A DNA stretch of 64,000 nt from Moringa oleifera (Eukaryota > Streptophyta > Magnoliopsida > Brassicales > Moringaceae). Position 1 is the stretch's first letter. Each line of letters opens with the position of its first letter. The translations under genes and the position numbers were made by a program. Below are positions 1 to 22,749 of the stretch, in pieces. Under the pieces are notes generated by a model that ran no database searches, had not been told where the DNA came from, and worked only from the letters and a program-made list of their open reading frames with translations. The stretch is taken from contig JAJFZO010000645.1 of the NCBI GenBank assembly GCA_021397835.1, positions 124,001 to 188,000 on the forward strand, in the 5' to 3' direction.

Positions 1-1929
1 GGAAAAATGGACTTAAAGGTTTATCAATGATGAATTTACCATTTAAAGATCTAATAAATTTATTGTTGACAAATTCAGATGATTACAACATAGTTAACTT
101 TTTGATTGGAGAAGAAATAAAAATTTCACTAGATGATATTTAAATGAAGATGACCAGATCAAGAAATATGCAATAATTTGATTGCTTTAATACCACATTA
201 AGTTTTATGTTCTAATTTGAAATTTTAAAAATTATGAGTATTACCAGAGAGAATGATGTAAAAAAGTGATACTGTCTTCTTACTATTAAAGTCACACTTA
301 TTAAATCGTTACAAAGCCTTTATTTTAATACCAAATGCTATTAACTAACATAACCATCTAGACACATCAGCTCCTCCTGTTATATCAACAAACTAAACAA
401 ATTAATTGCTTAACTAAATACTTATGGAGACTATAATAAATTTATCTTGTCAATCACTAACTCACTGCCTAAAACATTAGCTAAATACATACTAGGTTGT
501 TATTCAAAATAGCTCTTTACCCACCAACTTGACATCAAGTGCTTTAGTTGTAACTAATAAGAAGCGTCAACTTATTGACTATTTAATTGAAACTAAAGTT
601 ATTCTGAGTATATCAAACACAAAAAACAAAAGATTGAGATAAAGCAATAAGAATTAAGCACATCTTGAGTTGTTAACTCAACAAGTCTATTTTATAAAGT
701 ATTTTTTTATTAAATATAATCATTTTTAGATAGTAAACGTTGGTAGAAATATAATTACTACATCGTGTTTGTTTCGCTTGCTTAATACTTTTTTTTAAAA
801 AAATTTATTTATTAAAAATTAAATATTATGTGAATATAACTGCATTAAAAATAAATAAAAATTATAGATGAAGGACAAAATGTTGTATCCTAACAAGAAT
901 TGAAGGTAAAATAAAACTTTATTTTATTACAATTATTTTGCTTCTCATTATAACAATATCCATTAATCTTGCAAAACTATTGTTGTATATTAAAAAAGTT
1001 TAAAATCCATTCTTTTATTGTGAATATTTATTAATTATGGCATTATATAGGGATAAAAATTTCATTAAAATTTGACATTTAGAAATTTAACACTAATATT
1101 TTTAACAAAAATAAAAAACAAAATATTTATAAAATTAAGAAAAATATAAAGAATTACCTTTTTCTTTTGTCTTAGCTTAAAAGGCAATTCAAGCACAATA
1201 TTAAATTTCTTACCATATGTTCCATTTAAATTTTTTAAATATTTTTTAAATTTTATCTATCTTTTCATTTCAATATATTTAAACATATCAGCCTGAATTA
1301 GGCCCGTTAATTATATTATACATTTTAAAAAAATGTCTTAACAATATATTTTTAAAATTTAAAGTTACATGTGTATTTTCTTTGATAAAATTGGAATAAT
1401 AAATTTAGCTTTTCATACGAGTACGATCCATGAAGATAAGCTTTTCAATTTTGAGCAGAGCGCTGTTATACGGCACATACCATGGGGATCAACACAGCTT
1501 ACAATCTTTGGAAAGAAAAGTCAAAGCCAAAGCAAGAAGCTATTTGTCGTCTTGGGGCGGGTCCAATTTATCTCTTACACCTTAGTGTTAGGATATCATT
1601 CTCCAGTTTTACTTTCTAACACTCTGATGGCTCAGACACCCGGCCCAAAAGCGGGCCCCACTTTCCGCACTTGGATGCTGGATCTCCTAAACGCTCTCTA
1701 TTATCGGACGTATTTTACTTAATCTGAGGTTGATGTCGTGGCGGAATACTACTGGGTGTCTTATCTAACCGTTCCACTTATTACTTCTCTTGGGCCAATC
1801 ACATTCCATGACGAAAAGAAGTTGACCACCCAAGAACTACCAAATTGTTTTTTTTTTTTCGAAACGCACATGAAAATTAATGATTTCAAAAAAAGAGGGA
1901 CAATTCGGTAAATTTGAAAGCACCCCAAA
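1..1929. other. AT-rich upstream intergenic region
   Basis: No gene is recognised here. The first 1.4 kb is AT-rich with many short stop-broken frames. From about 1370 the composition becomes more balanced, including a GC-richer stretch near 1620-1680. An open frame of 117 codons at 1369-1722 matches no family I know and has no clear splice or promoter context, so I do not call it a gene. The last few hundred bases are probably distal promoter of the downstream HMGA gene. Confidence 0.5.
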
Positions 1930-1937
1930 TATATAAA
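1928..1937 (+). promoter_or_regulatory. Probable TATA box of the HMGA gene
   Basis: A TATATAAAT-type box lies about 270 bases before the HMGA start codon. It would place transcription start near 1960 and give a 5' UTR of about 240 bases containing a CT-rich tract, common in plant 5' leaders. This rests on motif and distance only. Confidence 0.4.
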
Positions 1938-2200
1938 TCCCATCGAAGCCATCCATCCACGTCATCGATCCGTGTGATCGCGTTCTAAAAGAACGGAAGC
2001 CATCCGATCGTCACTCAAAGTCACACCCCTAACCGTCCGATGACTGCTTCAGCTCTTTCTGATCTTCATTTTCCCTCGATCCGGCCTGCAAGGAAACCAT
2101 CCTCCACTTCTCCTTTTAAATTCTCCACACTCTCGGTGCTTCTTCTTCATCACAACACAAATTAATCTTATCTTTCTCTCTCTGTATAATTTTGGCTTCC

Positions 2201-2898
2201 ATGGCGACTGAAGACTCTTCTGACCCTCAACAGCAACAGCAACCAGAAGATGAGCAAGAACAGTCCTCTCTCCTTCAATACCCTGAGGTGCCTTGGAAGT
2301 TTCCATTCTCAAACTTTCCCCTTTGTTCAAGTCGGGTTTAATGATTTGATGCTTGTGTTTCATATTTAGGTTTATGGGTATGTGTAAGTTAGTTGAATGT
2401 GACGTGTTTTGGGATGTACAGATGATTATGGCAGCAATCGACGCTCTGAACGAGAAGAACGGGTCGAGCAAGACGGCTATCTCGAAGCACATCGAGATGT
2501 CTCACCCGGATCTGCCAGCGGCTCACTCGACGCTCCTCTCCCACCACCTCAACAAGTTGAAGCAGAGCGGCCAGCTCGTCATGGTCAAGAACAGCTACAT
2601 GAAGCCCGACCCGGACGCGCCGCCCAAGAGAGGCCGCGGCCGCCCTCCCAAGCCTAAGGTGCCGTTGCCTCCTGGAGCCGTGATCTCCCCGCCCAGGCCG
2701 CGCGGCCGCCCACCCAAGCCGAGGGACCCCTTAGCCCCTGCCCCTCCGCCCAAGAGAAAGAGCTCGGGCGGAACAGGTAGACCACGTGGACGACCACCCA
2801 AGAAGGTGAAGGCAACCTCAACCCCGACGAGCGGCGCCCCTAGAGGTAGAGGTAGACCGCCGAAGGTGAAGCCGGCCGTGGCGCCAATCGGGTGTTGA
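2201..2898 (+). CDS. HMGA: HMGA (HMG-I/Y-related) protein with H15 domain and four AT-hooks
   Basis: Architectural chromatin protein of the plant HMGA type, expected to bind AT-rich DNA in the nucleus. Exons are 2201-2287 and 2422-2898, joined by a 134-base GT-AG intron in phase 0. The product is 187 aa. Residues 1-29 are an acidic, Gln-rich head. Residues about 24-92 form a linker-histone-like H15 globular domain (AAIDALNEKNGSSKTAIS, then LLSHHLNKLKQSGQLV). Four AT-hooks with the GRP core follow at about 98-107, 120-128, 148-157 and 170-178, spaced by Pro/Ala/Lys linkers. Length, domain order and hook number fit plant HMGA. The ATG at 2201 is chosen because it opens a 29-codon exon ending exactly at a donor and in frame with the H15 exon; the ATG inside the intron would lose the head. 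The hook-coding part is much more GC-rich than its surroundings, as expected from Pro/Arg/Gly codons. Confidence 0.93.
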
Positions 2899-5800
2899 AC
2901 GGAGCTTAGTTCAGCTGAGACATAGAAAGAGAGGGAAAGACCAGAGGAAACTAGATTTTTAGCTGTGTTAGATCACTAATTGACGGCTTAGCTTAAAAAA
3001 AATGATGTTTTATCTTTTTCTATTCATCTTTGATCCTTTTGTGTTTTTCTGAAATTCTACTGTGTTGTTTATTTGCGTGTGCGTTGTAACTTGTTCAGTG
3101 GTGGGTGGTGGGGATGATTAATGTGACTGTAATTTGCATGTATATTTGCTCAGCGGCTGTGTAGGCTTTTCGCCTCTTTAATCTTTCTCTCTCTTTAAAG
3201 GAAATGATAAAAATTGGAAACGATTCTACTCGCTTTTTGCTTTCTTCATTTTTCCTTCTTCTAACTTTAATTTTAACATTGTTATTTCAAGCTGTAAAAA
3301 TGCTTTTTTTTTTTTTTACTTTTCTTAAACCTTTACAGCTATCACACATATTATTAATAAAAAATTAAAAATTTATTTTACTATTTTAAATGGGAATGGC
3401 CTGTTTGGACATTAAATAGAGGAATTTAAAATTGAAAATTTGGAAGCTAAGGCATTTTTTAAGGGCGGGAACAAAATTGGTGAAAATTTGGAAAATGTTT
3501 AGGGCGGGAATTGACTTGTTCTATGCTGTGTCAGGACAAAAGAATTGATCTTCAATAAGACTATTGTGACATATTTTGTTAAATAGTCCAGGCTGACACG
3601 TTTCTTTTTCCCATACCCCACCCCCCTCATCCTCATGGTTGATTTGGCCATTTCAGTGTAGCGGTGCTCACAAGGGCTAGATTATGTAAGAATGAGACAT
3701 GTGTCCGTGTCACACATGGAACCACTGTTCCTAAGGGGTAATAATAAAAATTATATTTGTTTGTAATTTAATATAGATAAATATTAAAATAAATTTTGAA
3801 TTTTATATATTTTTTAATTTTAATTTTATTAATTATACCTTCCGATTTTTAATTTAAATTTTTTCAAAAAAATTTAAAAATTAAAGATAATCAAATCAAA
3901 ATTTTATATAACAAATTTTTATATAAAATTTTACATAAACTGAAAGATATTATCAAGTTACAATCATAAAAAATTTTAAAATTTTTTGAATATTAAAAAT
4001 ATTTTTTATATTAATTTACAGTCAAACATTTTTTAAAAAATTATAAAGAAAGAGTCGGTGAATTAAAAATTATTGAAATTTGATGAATAAACTTTAAAAT
4101 GAAGTGTTAAATATGTTTGAATTATTTTTAAAGTACTTTAAAATAAAAATATTATTAATTATATATTAAATTAATATATAAATTGAATCAAATTAAAATT
4201 TTAAATACACAATAAAAATTTGAAAATAATAAAGTTTAAATTAAAATTCAAGAATTTTTTGATATTTTGTTAACAAATATTTATTATAAAATTAAATTCA
4301 CTTTTTAATTTAATTTTTGGCATATCAATTGAATTAGTTATTTGTTTGATATCTTAATTTGATTTTAAGTTGGTTTTGACTTCAACCTTTGTAAAAAAAA
4401 ATTAAATGTTTTTTTTTGAAATGTTACTAAAATTATTCAAACAAATTATACATTTTAAATAGAGTCAACTATTTGATATGAATAATTTTTAATTCACATA
4501 TTATTTTTATAAATTATTAAAATTTTAACTAAAATTTAAAAAAAATTGCAATACTTGAAGAATTATAAAATTGTTTATAATAATTAATAAATTATATTTT
4601 TAATTTTTTTATAAAAATTAATTAATATTTATTATACAATATTTTTATTTTAAATAATTTACTTAAAAAATTAATAACATTTTTTGATTGAATCAAATTT
4701 AATTATCATATATATATATATTAAAAAACAAATATTTTTTATTTTTTAAATATTTATTTTAATATTTATGAAAAAAGAATTGTGAGAATTATATTCTTAA
4801 AAGGGTTGGACTCCCACCTAATCCGTGGAATAATATATGGCCTAATCCCGCATTTGAAGGAGTAACGATTTTGAATAGCCATCCATACATTTAATAAAGG
4901 CATCTTAGGATAAAATAAATAAATGCATAAATAATATCATGTCTACATGATTCTCTAACGGTACAATAATTTATTTATTAATTTTTACAGTTTAGTAATT
5001 ATATTTTTCTTACTAGTTATCTTAAGAAAAATGTCTATCTATCTTTAAAAAAATAAATAAATAAAAGAAAAATGTCTATATAAACTAATAGACACACATT
5101 TTCAAGGAGAATATCTAGACCTATAATTACCATTAACAGTTAGGAAAACTCCATGATCTCAAAAAATGCTATGTAGAATTTGGTTGAATATTGTTAAAAT
5201 TAATCCATGGGTATGTTATGAATATGGGTAAATATATAAGACATTTTAAAATTACTAATTATTTGAATAATCTATTTAAAAATTAATGACAAAATTTAAA
5301 TTAAAATATTAAATATTAAATTGTTTCAATTGATACTTTAAAATAAAAAATAAGTATAATTTTAAAATTCTATTTTTAGTTTATTTTATAATTTGAATTA
5401 AAAAATTATCTTAACAAAAAATCATATTGATATGAAATAATATTTTAATAATATTATATCTAATAAATGATGATGTAACCTTAAAATATAACCAAATGAA
5501 GGCACATGGTGGTGGCGTCATTTGATGAAAATTTACAAGACAAAAGCATGGTAAAATAGAGGCATCAACAATGCAATTAGTATATTCTCTGTCATTTAAG
5601 TCAGTATAAAATTCAATCGAATTTGATTAAGAGGTGAAAAACTTGAAAAGATTATAATTGATATTTTGTTTATATAATTAAATCAAAAGATATTTTTTTT
5701 GTTTTATCAACTGGATATAATCTCTTTTCATCTTAATAGGTAAGATACTGATTAATCATTTATTTAGTATTCTGTCAATTTAATATCTTTATGTGCTCAT

Positions 5801-6415
5801 CAATTTTAGATCATGATAATCTTATATTGACTTGACGATCGTTTCTCTAAGGTTTTAATTTGTTTTTTATTGATACGTGATTAATTTTTAATTTTATTAT
5901 TTGAAATGATGTTTCAATAATTTTGAATGAATTAAAAATTAATTTTAATTTTTTATTATATATTTAAATTTATTATGAAAATAACATTATCAAATGATTT
6001 TTTATGATTAATTATAAAATATTAAAAATATTATATAATAATAAATTATTAAAAAGCTGGAACATTATAAGAACGTGAATTGATTTTAGGTAGAGGTCCT
6101 ATTTGCACCAATGGAGGAGAGAAGTGCACATGCGGGAAGAGATGCCGAACCGTTTTTTGGCACTGAAACGTAATCAACTGAGGGAACCGGTAAAGGCCCC
6201 ATAGTCCGAACAAAGAAGTGGAACGTGTGCGGCTTTGGTTCTGCCAGATCCAAACCCATACATTCGTCATCTCTTATTCTCTCTCTCTCGCTTTCGCATA
6301 AACATTGCGTATGTCTCACTCACTCTCGCACTCTCTTTCCAAACTGTAAAGCCAGGTACGGTCACCCGTTCCTTCCTCATTTACTCTGCTCTCATTTCCG
6401 GATAGCCAAATTCAC
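2899..6415. other. AT-rich intergenic spacer
   Basis: This holds the 3' UTR of HMGA (to roughly 3230), then about 2.8 kb of extremely AT-rich DNA (3750-6050) with no coding signal. A stretch around 3960-4160 resembles, imperfectly, the internal part of the long-TIR MITE found at 43388-43929, so it may be a degraded relative. From about 6060 the composition becomes balanced and CT-rich leader sequence begins; this is probably the promoter and 5' leader of the phosphoglucomutase gene. Confidence 0.45.
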
Positions 6416-6498
6416 GTAAGTTCTCCGATCAAATCTCTCTCTCTCTTTGCTTCTCGCTTCTTGTATGAGGCTGATTTCATCTGTGTTGCGTGAAACAG
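6416..6498 (+). other. Possible 5' UTR intron of the phosphoglucomutase gene
   Basis: A GTAAGT donor at 6416 and a pyrimidine-rich stretch ending in ACAG at 6498 could define an 83-base leader intron that ends 8 bases before the PGM start codon. Leader introns are common in plant housekeeping genes. This rests on splice-site form only; without transcript data it may simply be unspliced leader. Confidence 0.35.
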
Positions 6499-6506
6499 TC
6501 CGAGAA

Positions 6507-17057
<10,551 letters not shown>

Positions 17058-17427
17058 TTGCACAGTTCTATACCAACAGACAAGATCTGGTCTTGTTTGA
17101 ACATGGAGAGAGTTGTATGGGTTTTTTTGGGTACTGGCTGTGCCTAGATGTTTTAAAATCTGAATACTCCCATGCATTGGCCAGTTAGATATATTTACAT
17201 ATTTACATACGTTATGCAGCAATGGCACATTTAAGTGCATTGGCAGTTAAAAATAAAATGTTTATGAGAATTTTGTTTTTCTAATAAATGGATCATTCTA
17301 ATATATTATGTTTCAAAATTTTGCTCGCCTCTTGCTGTTCAAGTCATACTGTTCCAAACATGTTTTAAGCAGGGATGGATCTTTGTGGATTGTCACTCCA
17401 CCTATTCATTTTCTTTCGGTGAGAACT
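17058..17427. other. PGM 3' flank
   Basis: Probable 3' UTR and downstream flank of the phosphoglucomutase gene. An AATAAA-like signal occurs near 17250. The segment ends at the poly-T that marks the 3' end of the antisense LINE. No gene is seen. Confidence 0.5.
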
Positions 17428-17762
17428 TTTTTTTAATGGAAAAATAAAATTATATTAATCTGAATATGCAAAAGGATTACAAGGAAATAAACAATTAATA
17501 TGTCACCAAATCTTTTGTTCCCCTAGGTTTATGTGCAATTGAGCTAATTTATGTACAAAGACATTTGGTCCCCCTTGGGATGTGGTTAGATGAGCATCAT
17601 CCATTTGTGTTGCGATTGTTGAAATGTCAATATACACAAGGCCCCATTGCACATGGACGCCTTGCTTAGATCAACTTCTTTTAAGAGTCAACAAGCAGTC
17701 ATCTTCAACTTCTTTTAAGGGACCTCCGGTGTTGTTGCATTGTTGCTTTGTGCCAAACTTGA

Positions 17763-17996
17763 TTAACTCAATTTAGAGAGGGGAGGAGAAGATATATCAA
17801 AAAAAGATGTGACTACACAAAGCATTATCTCTTCATTCTCATCTCGAGCTACAACTCCTGGCTTAGCATGTTTACTTTGTGGCCTGAAAGCGGCGTCTAT
17901 GTTAAGTTTGATGTAGCCCAGTTGTGGAAGGGACCATTGGATATCGGCGGTTTGGTCAGTTAAAAAAGTTTGGTTTATCTTGTTGTGGTTCATCAT
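17763..17996 (-). pseudogene. LINE RNase H domain fragment
   Basis: The open frame contains a GYIKLNIDAAFRP motif followed by GVVARDENEEIM. This matches the start of the RNase H (RVT_3) domain found at the C-terminus of plant L1-type ORF2, with the first catalytic Asp in the NIDAAF segment. The later catalytic residues fall in frames broken by stops. It belongs to the surrounding LINE and is not an independent gene. Confidence 0.85.
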
Positions 17997-18054
17997 GACC
18001 TATGCAACCTTGATGATCAAGTCTGGCAAGCCACAAGCTTGTTCATGTACCACC

Positions 18055-18246
18055 TCATTTCTGTTGCCCTATAGTTTTTAGCAGACTGAAGGAAATTTCT
18101 TCCTTTCCAAAAAGCTGCATTTGTTGAAGAATTTGCTCCCAGTGAATTATATCCTCCGCTTGTCTAACCAAGAAGGACCCTAAGTCGCTCTTTAATGCTT
18201 TCCTAACTTTTTGACTGAAAGGGCAGGTAAATAAGGCATCTGCCAT
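18055..18246 (-). pseudogene. LINE zf-RVT-like region fragment
   Basis: A 63-codon frame begins MADALFTCPFSQKVRKAL, the pattern of the zinc-binding reverse transcriptase (zf-RVT) region of plant L1 ORF2 (a Cys-rich block of the type 'HLFFECPFS..VW'). It sits between the RT remnant and the RNase H remnant, as expected for ORF2. Confidence 0.75.
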
Positions 18247-18699
18247 TGATTGTGGCCAGAAGTCCCAAATGTTGCAGAATGGCTCAAATGGGATACCACG
18301 TTGGGTTTAACATCTGAAACGTAGGTAGTATACCATGTAGCATACGCCTTGCAAAAGTCAAGACTTTAGGTTGTAGGGTCGTGCTTCATAGATGTATCCA
18401 TGACTTAGATCGCCCTTGCAGACTTGGGACTATTTTTCAGAATTGCGTGCTGTGTAATAAGCTGATTTAACGGTGTAATTATAGTTGTTGTTGGTGGTCC
18501 AGATGACTTTCTCTAGCATGGGAATGTAGCTTAAAAGGATGGCTAGGATGCTCTAGCAACCTTGTTGGGAAAAAATCTCCTCCGTTAAGGTACATCGCCA
18601 GCTCCTTCTTGTTTCATCTATGAGGAGACTAACACACAAAGGCGTCGAGGTTGCTCCAAGAAGCTGTGTGGGTTGACTGTCATTTGCATTGAGGATCAG

Positions 18700-19235
18700 T
18701 TTATCTCGCTAAGCATCCACGAGTTTACTGTCTCCTATCCTCCATTTAGATCCTCTTGAATCATAGACTTATCGATCAGGAGACTGTTCCAAACATACAA
18801 GTGGTTGGATGTTTTTTGGGCTGAATGTGGAGTGTCATAGGGGAAATACTTCGCTTTGAAAACTCAGAAAACCGAGGTTTTGTCTTGTGTAAAGCACCGC
18901 CACCGTTTTACCAGCAAAGCCATATTGAAGCCTTCCATGTCCCTAAATTCCATGCCGCCATCCATCTTAGATGTAGTAAGGAGTCCCAGTGTTTCTAGTG
19001 GATTCTTTTAGAAGTCTTAGTGTCACCCCACCAAAATCTTGTAGTCATCATTGATGAAGGATTTGGGGAGAGTGAAGCAGCTCATGCAATAGGTGGGGAT
19101 GGCTTGGATAACTGACCGGATCAGGATATCTCTCCCAGCCTGAGAGAGAAGTTTACTTGTCCAAGATTTCCATTTGTTTTTGATGCGGTGTTTGATATGA
19201 TAAAGCTCTTTTCGCCTACTCTGGCCAAGTAACAT
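18700..19235 (-). pseudogene. LINE reverse transcriptase C-terminal fragment
   Basis: Encodes the post-palm segment of L1 reverse transcriptase: the hallmark WTSKLLSQAGRDILIRSVIQ, then AIPTYCMSCFTLPKSF and, in continuing frames, FWWGDTKTSKRIHWKHWD. The catalytic YADD/FADD motif is absent because the region upstream, on the element strand, is deleted. Stops occur in the part below 19023. Confidence 0.88.
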
Positions 19236-19569
19236 TGGGAAGGTAAGATATATACTTGTCAGAAACCATACGTCCGCAAACGCCCATAATGCGAAATGTG
19301 GAGTGCCATATTTTCTATTAGTTGATTAAGTGGGGAATCCGGTAAAAACTAGGGGAAGATGGTCGTAGGGAGCTACCAGTATATGAATTCCACAGTGATT
19401 AGAGAAATGTTCTAACGATGCTAGGTTGGCTACTCCCCGATCCAGACATTCCAGGGTAGTATTGACCCCATTGCCTCTTTTCCAAGGGAACTTGGGCCCC
19501 GAGCTTGGTATTTCCTACAGTTGGCAATCATCGAGGACATGATGGAATTGGTTCATTTGCCATTAGGGT

Positions 19570-19965
19570 CTAGCAAGCCCCCCATCTTCTCTTCAAGAGC
19601 TAAGATCTCATTGAAGTCACCCGCATGCAAACATGGAAGAAGGCTTTGTGACTTCAAATGTCAGAGGATGTCCCATGAAACTGCCCGTTCTTAAGTTTCC
19701 GAGTTACCATAAAAGCCAGTGAAACTCCATGGGTTGTCACCTGGGTTGGAATCATTCACATGCACGTAAATGTGGTTGTGAGAGTATGATTGTATTGGAC
19801 CCGAGCTTCATCTCTCCACACCAAGGCTAAACCTCCCAGACAACCTTCACAGTCCACCAAGAAGCAACAGTGATATCCTAACTTGGCACAGATTGGATGA
19901 AGTCCTGAACTTCTCTTTTTTATTTCACTTAAGAAGAGAAATAGAGGTTGATGCTGTCTAACCAT
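19570..19965 (-). pseudogene. LINE apurinic-type endonuclease fragment
   Basis: The frame at 19756-19965 shows LFLFLSEIKKRS and GCLGGLALVWRDE, the conserved SET and GGLAL blocks of the L1 endonuclease. A continuing frame near 19570-19640 shows GDFNEILALEEKMGG, the GDFN active-site block. The two are separated by a frameshift. Confidence 0.85.
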
Positions 19966-20797
19966 TTCGGTTAGCTCCTGAACTGTCTAAGGGGTTCTCA
20001 GCCCTCGGCAGTTCCAAACCATACAGATCATGGCTCTCGATCACCAGCCTTCGCCGTTAGAAATCATGAGGAGATGGGGTTATCTGTTACAGCATTGTGT
20101 GCTTTTTTTAGAATCTGAGGTCGAGCTGAGGATCCTAGAGCTCTTGGCTCCTGGTTCTTTTCCTATACTGAAAAGAAGGACTGTCGGTGCAGTTCCTTTT
20201 GTTCCCTCGAGCCATCCGTTTCTATTTGCAAGAGGATTTGATGGGCGGTGCTTTCCCGTATTTGCATGGTGCGAATCAGTGGCATGGATGTTGACTGGCT
20301 GAAGAGGAATCGATTAACTCGCAGTTGTTGGAAAGGTGGGTTGACAGGGCATTTGTTGGTGAAACCATTCCTATGCATACCATGTGAATTAAGGAATGAG
20401 CGATGGTTAGGAACGTGGGAGATTATGGGTGTAATAGTAGGGAAAACCACATTGGTATGTTTCAGGAGTTGGGCTACGTGGGATGGATGATTGTGACACC
20501 TTTTAGGAATCAGTTTTCTCCTCAACTAGTTGGGCTGTCATAATAGGAACGTGCTCTAACTCCTTCACCAACATTACCGTGACTTTGGAGACCGGTGGAC
20601 TCTAGCGGTTACTGCTTCCAGAGTCTTCGGAAGATCTGCTTGCCGCTTATGACATTAGACGTTGAGAGAGGTATCATGCGACTACTTACCTAGTTTAGAA
20701 GCCGCCGAGGCTCTAATGTTTGCTGTGTTATGGGTGAAGGAGGTGATCGAAATGGGAAGCTATCTGCTGTGATACATGGGCTACATTCCCTTTGCAA

Positions 20798-21510
20798 TCA
20801 GATAGAATCTTTACCCAGTCGAGTGGCGTCTGAACGCTCATGTTGCTCATGGTTGAGGATACCACATACGTAACAGAAATCAAGGAGTTTTTCAAACCTA
20901 AAGGAGGTAACAGTCTGTTTACCGTTTATAAGCTGGAGAAGGCTGCACCGTTGGAAGGGCTTTGTTAAATTAATACTAACATGAACCCGAAAGAATTTTT
21001 CAAAGGCTATATGTCCGTAAGAAGGATCGACTTCCTCGACATGCCCAAGGGTTTCTTCTAGGATGTGCCCACTGTAACATTCATATAGGCTAAAGGAAGG
21101 TCGTGAATTTACATCCAAAACGGACACCAATCTAAGGGTAGCTTGGTTGGGTATGTAGGAGTCAATGAAATCCTGTAACAGTACCAGTAGTGATTTATTA
21201 AAAGATTAGGGCTGTGTTGCCAAAACTTTATCTGATTGAGTTCCCGAACTAAAAGATATATATCCGATCTCCCACCTTTCTCACTGTTAGTGCATCAGAG
21301 AGTTTCCGGATATTATGGAATACCTTCCTCATGCATGGTTTCAACGTTAAACTGCTTTTTTTTTTCGCATGAATCTACCAAAGAGACAGCTTTTCTCGAT
21401 TTGGGAGGTTTTCTTAAGCCAGTTAGCTTCTATCGCCACTACCTTTTGCTCCTCAACTGTCAATTTTAGTTTACTCTACAATGCTTCTAAATCCTCCATT
21501 GTCCTTATTG
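20798..21510 (-). pseudogene. LINE ORF1 remnant (DUF4283 and zinc-knuckle-like region)
   Basis: A start codon near 21500 opens with MEDLEAL followed by a stop, then reading frames with plant L1 ORF1 character. The best preserved part, 21130-20798, has HVSINLTKPFQRC and the FRFEKLLDFCYVCGILNHEQ block. That is the usual end of DUF4283 followed by the CCHC_4 knuckle, but the expected last Cys is not present. Stops and frameshifts show it is dead. Confidence 0.82.
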
Positions 21511-21890
21511 TGACTGTATGTGTTATGGATCTGTCGGCTGGCCTAAACAAGTTTCAAAGTATCTCATTAAAATAATTTTGACTGCAAACTCTCGAAGGAA
21601 GTTTGGAGCCTAATCATTTTTGTTACCGGAGTGCTTGGCTTGTTCATAATAAGATAAAGACCTTTTTTTTTTTTTTTTCTCAGTTGCACCAATTTGTGAA
21701 CGACCTTGGAACGAACCATTATAATGTTGGATTTTCTTTTCCTCCATCTCATAACATCAGCGGAAAAAGAAAATGAAAAGCATGTGAATATCACGATAGT
21801 TTCAACTGATCAACTTTAGCTCATTGCGGAAGCAATTGAGAACTCTGCAACTAACAACAAAAGTATCAATCTATTGACTTTATCATTAAT
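21511..21890. other. Spacer between LINE and gypsy remnants
   Basis: No gene is seen. It contains a 17-18 base poly-T near 21662-21678 followed by a CAG, possibly the edge of the LINE or of another insertion. I see no repeat or RNA gene. Confidence 0.4.
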
Positions 21891-22447
21891 CAAAACATAA
21901 ATTTAAAATGGAATCGGGAAAACGATGTTATCAATACGAAAACTGATACGGGTTAAATAGCCTCTTAGAGTTCAAGCTCAATAAATACCTAAAGCTTGGT
22001 ATCATAGAACTTAATACTTATCCAATTAGGCAACTCGTTGGGGCGATCCTAGTATCAATGGATTAAATATTTTTTGACCCAACTTTTTAAGGAAGCCTCA
22101 TTAGAGATGAAAATTACCCTGTGCACACATCTTCAATCTTGGATCAAGGATGCTTTGCCTGTTGTAATAAACCCACAAAATCAGCCACACTTATCGGCGA
22201 AATCTTCCGTTACATCAGTTCACCCACTAACGATATATTCTTTCCTGTCTACAATCATTTATGTATAAAGGTCAGGCATGTTGATTTAATGTCAATTCAG
22301 TCTCTCAATTGCTTTCTTAATACCTTCACTAATAAAGGGCACGCCAGTGTTCATCTCTTAAATTTTTGCAAGAATCTTCCACCCAAGACTCCCTAGAATA
22401 CAATCATTAGAGGCCCAACCTACTCCTACAAATTTTTGCAATATCAA

Positions 22448-22466
22448 TTGGCGTCATCCGTGAGAA
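22448..22466 (+). other. Primer-binding-site-like sequence of the gypsy remnant
   Basis: TTGGCGTCATCCGTGAGAA follows a CA-ended segment and lies upstream of gag, the position of the tRNA primer-binding site. A related sequence occurs at 63742-63762 next to an unrelated LTR-like repeat. Confidence 0.5.
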
Positions 22467-22749
22467 TATCAATTAAAAAGTTATGGTTTTAGGCCGAGTA
22501 AAATCTTCCTCTCAAGCTTCGATCATTCTTGATGTCTCCTCTAATGTGCGCCTTGACGCGTTTCTTCCTACAAATCCACCACCAGTTGTCATGCCCCACT
22601 CATTTACACTTCCTCCATCATAGCCCCCATACTGATGATGGCTCCTCCAATTCGACCACCCGTAGTTGCAAGGGCTATAACCACCATCGCTTCTCATCTT
22701 GTCTTACTGCCATCGACTATGTCAACCTACCTAACAGTAACTCAAGCCT

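Larger units (their letters stand above)
17428..21510 (-). mobile_element. Decayed L1-type LINE, internally deleted
   Basis: A non-LTR retrotransposon remnant read from right to left. In element order: ORF1 start and DUF4283 region (about 21500-20800), endonuclease (19965-19570), distal part of the reverse transcriptase and its connection region (19235-18700), zf-RVT (18246-18055) and RNase H (17996-17763). The poly-T at 17428-17435, preceded on the element strand by a TTTTATTTTTCCATT-like tail, marks the poly-A 3' end. Total length is about 4.1 kb, clearly shorter than the roughly 6 kb of intact plant L1 elements. The endonuclease runs almost directly into the post-palm part of RT, so the catalytic palm is missing. 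Many stops and frameshifts are present. I could not identify a target-site duplication. Confidence 0.9.

Noticed and set aside
2049..2492. 147-codon minus-strand frame across the HMGA start region
   Set aside because: It overlaps both exons and the intron of HMGA antisense, has no recognisable protein pattern, and the plus-strand gene explains the DNA fully.
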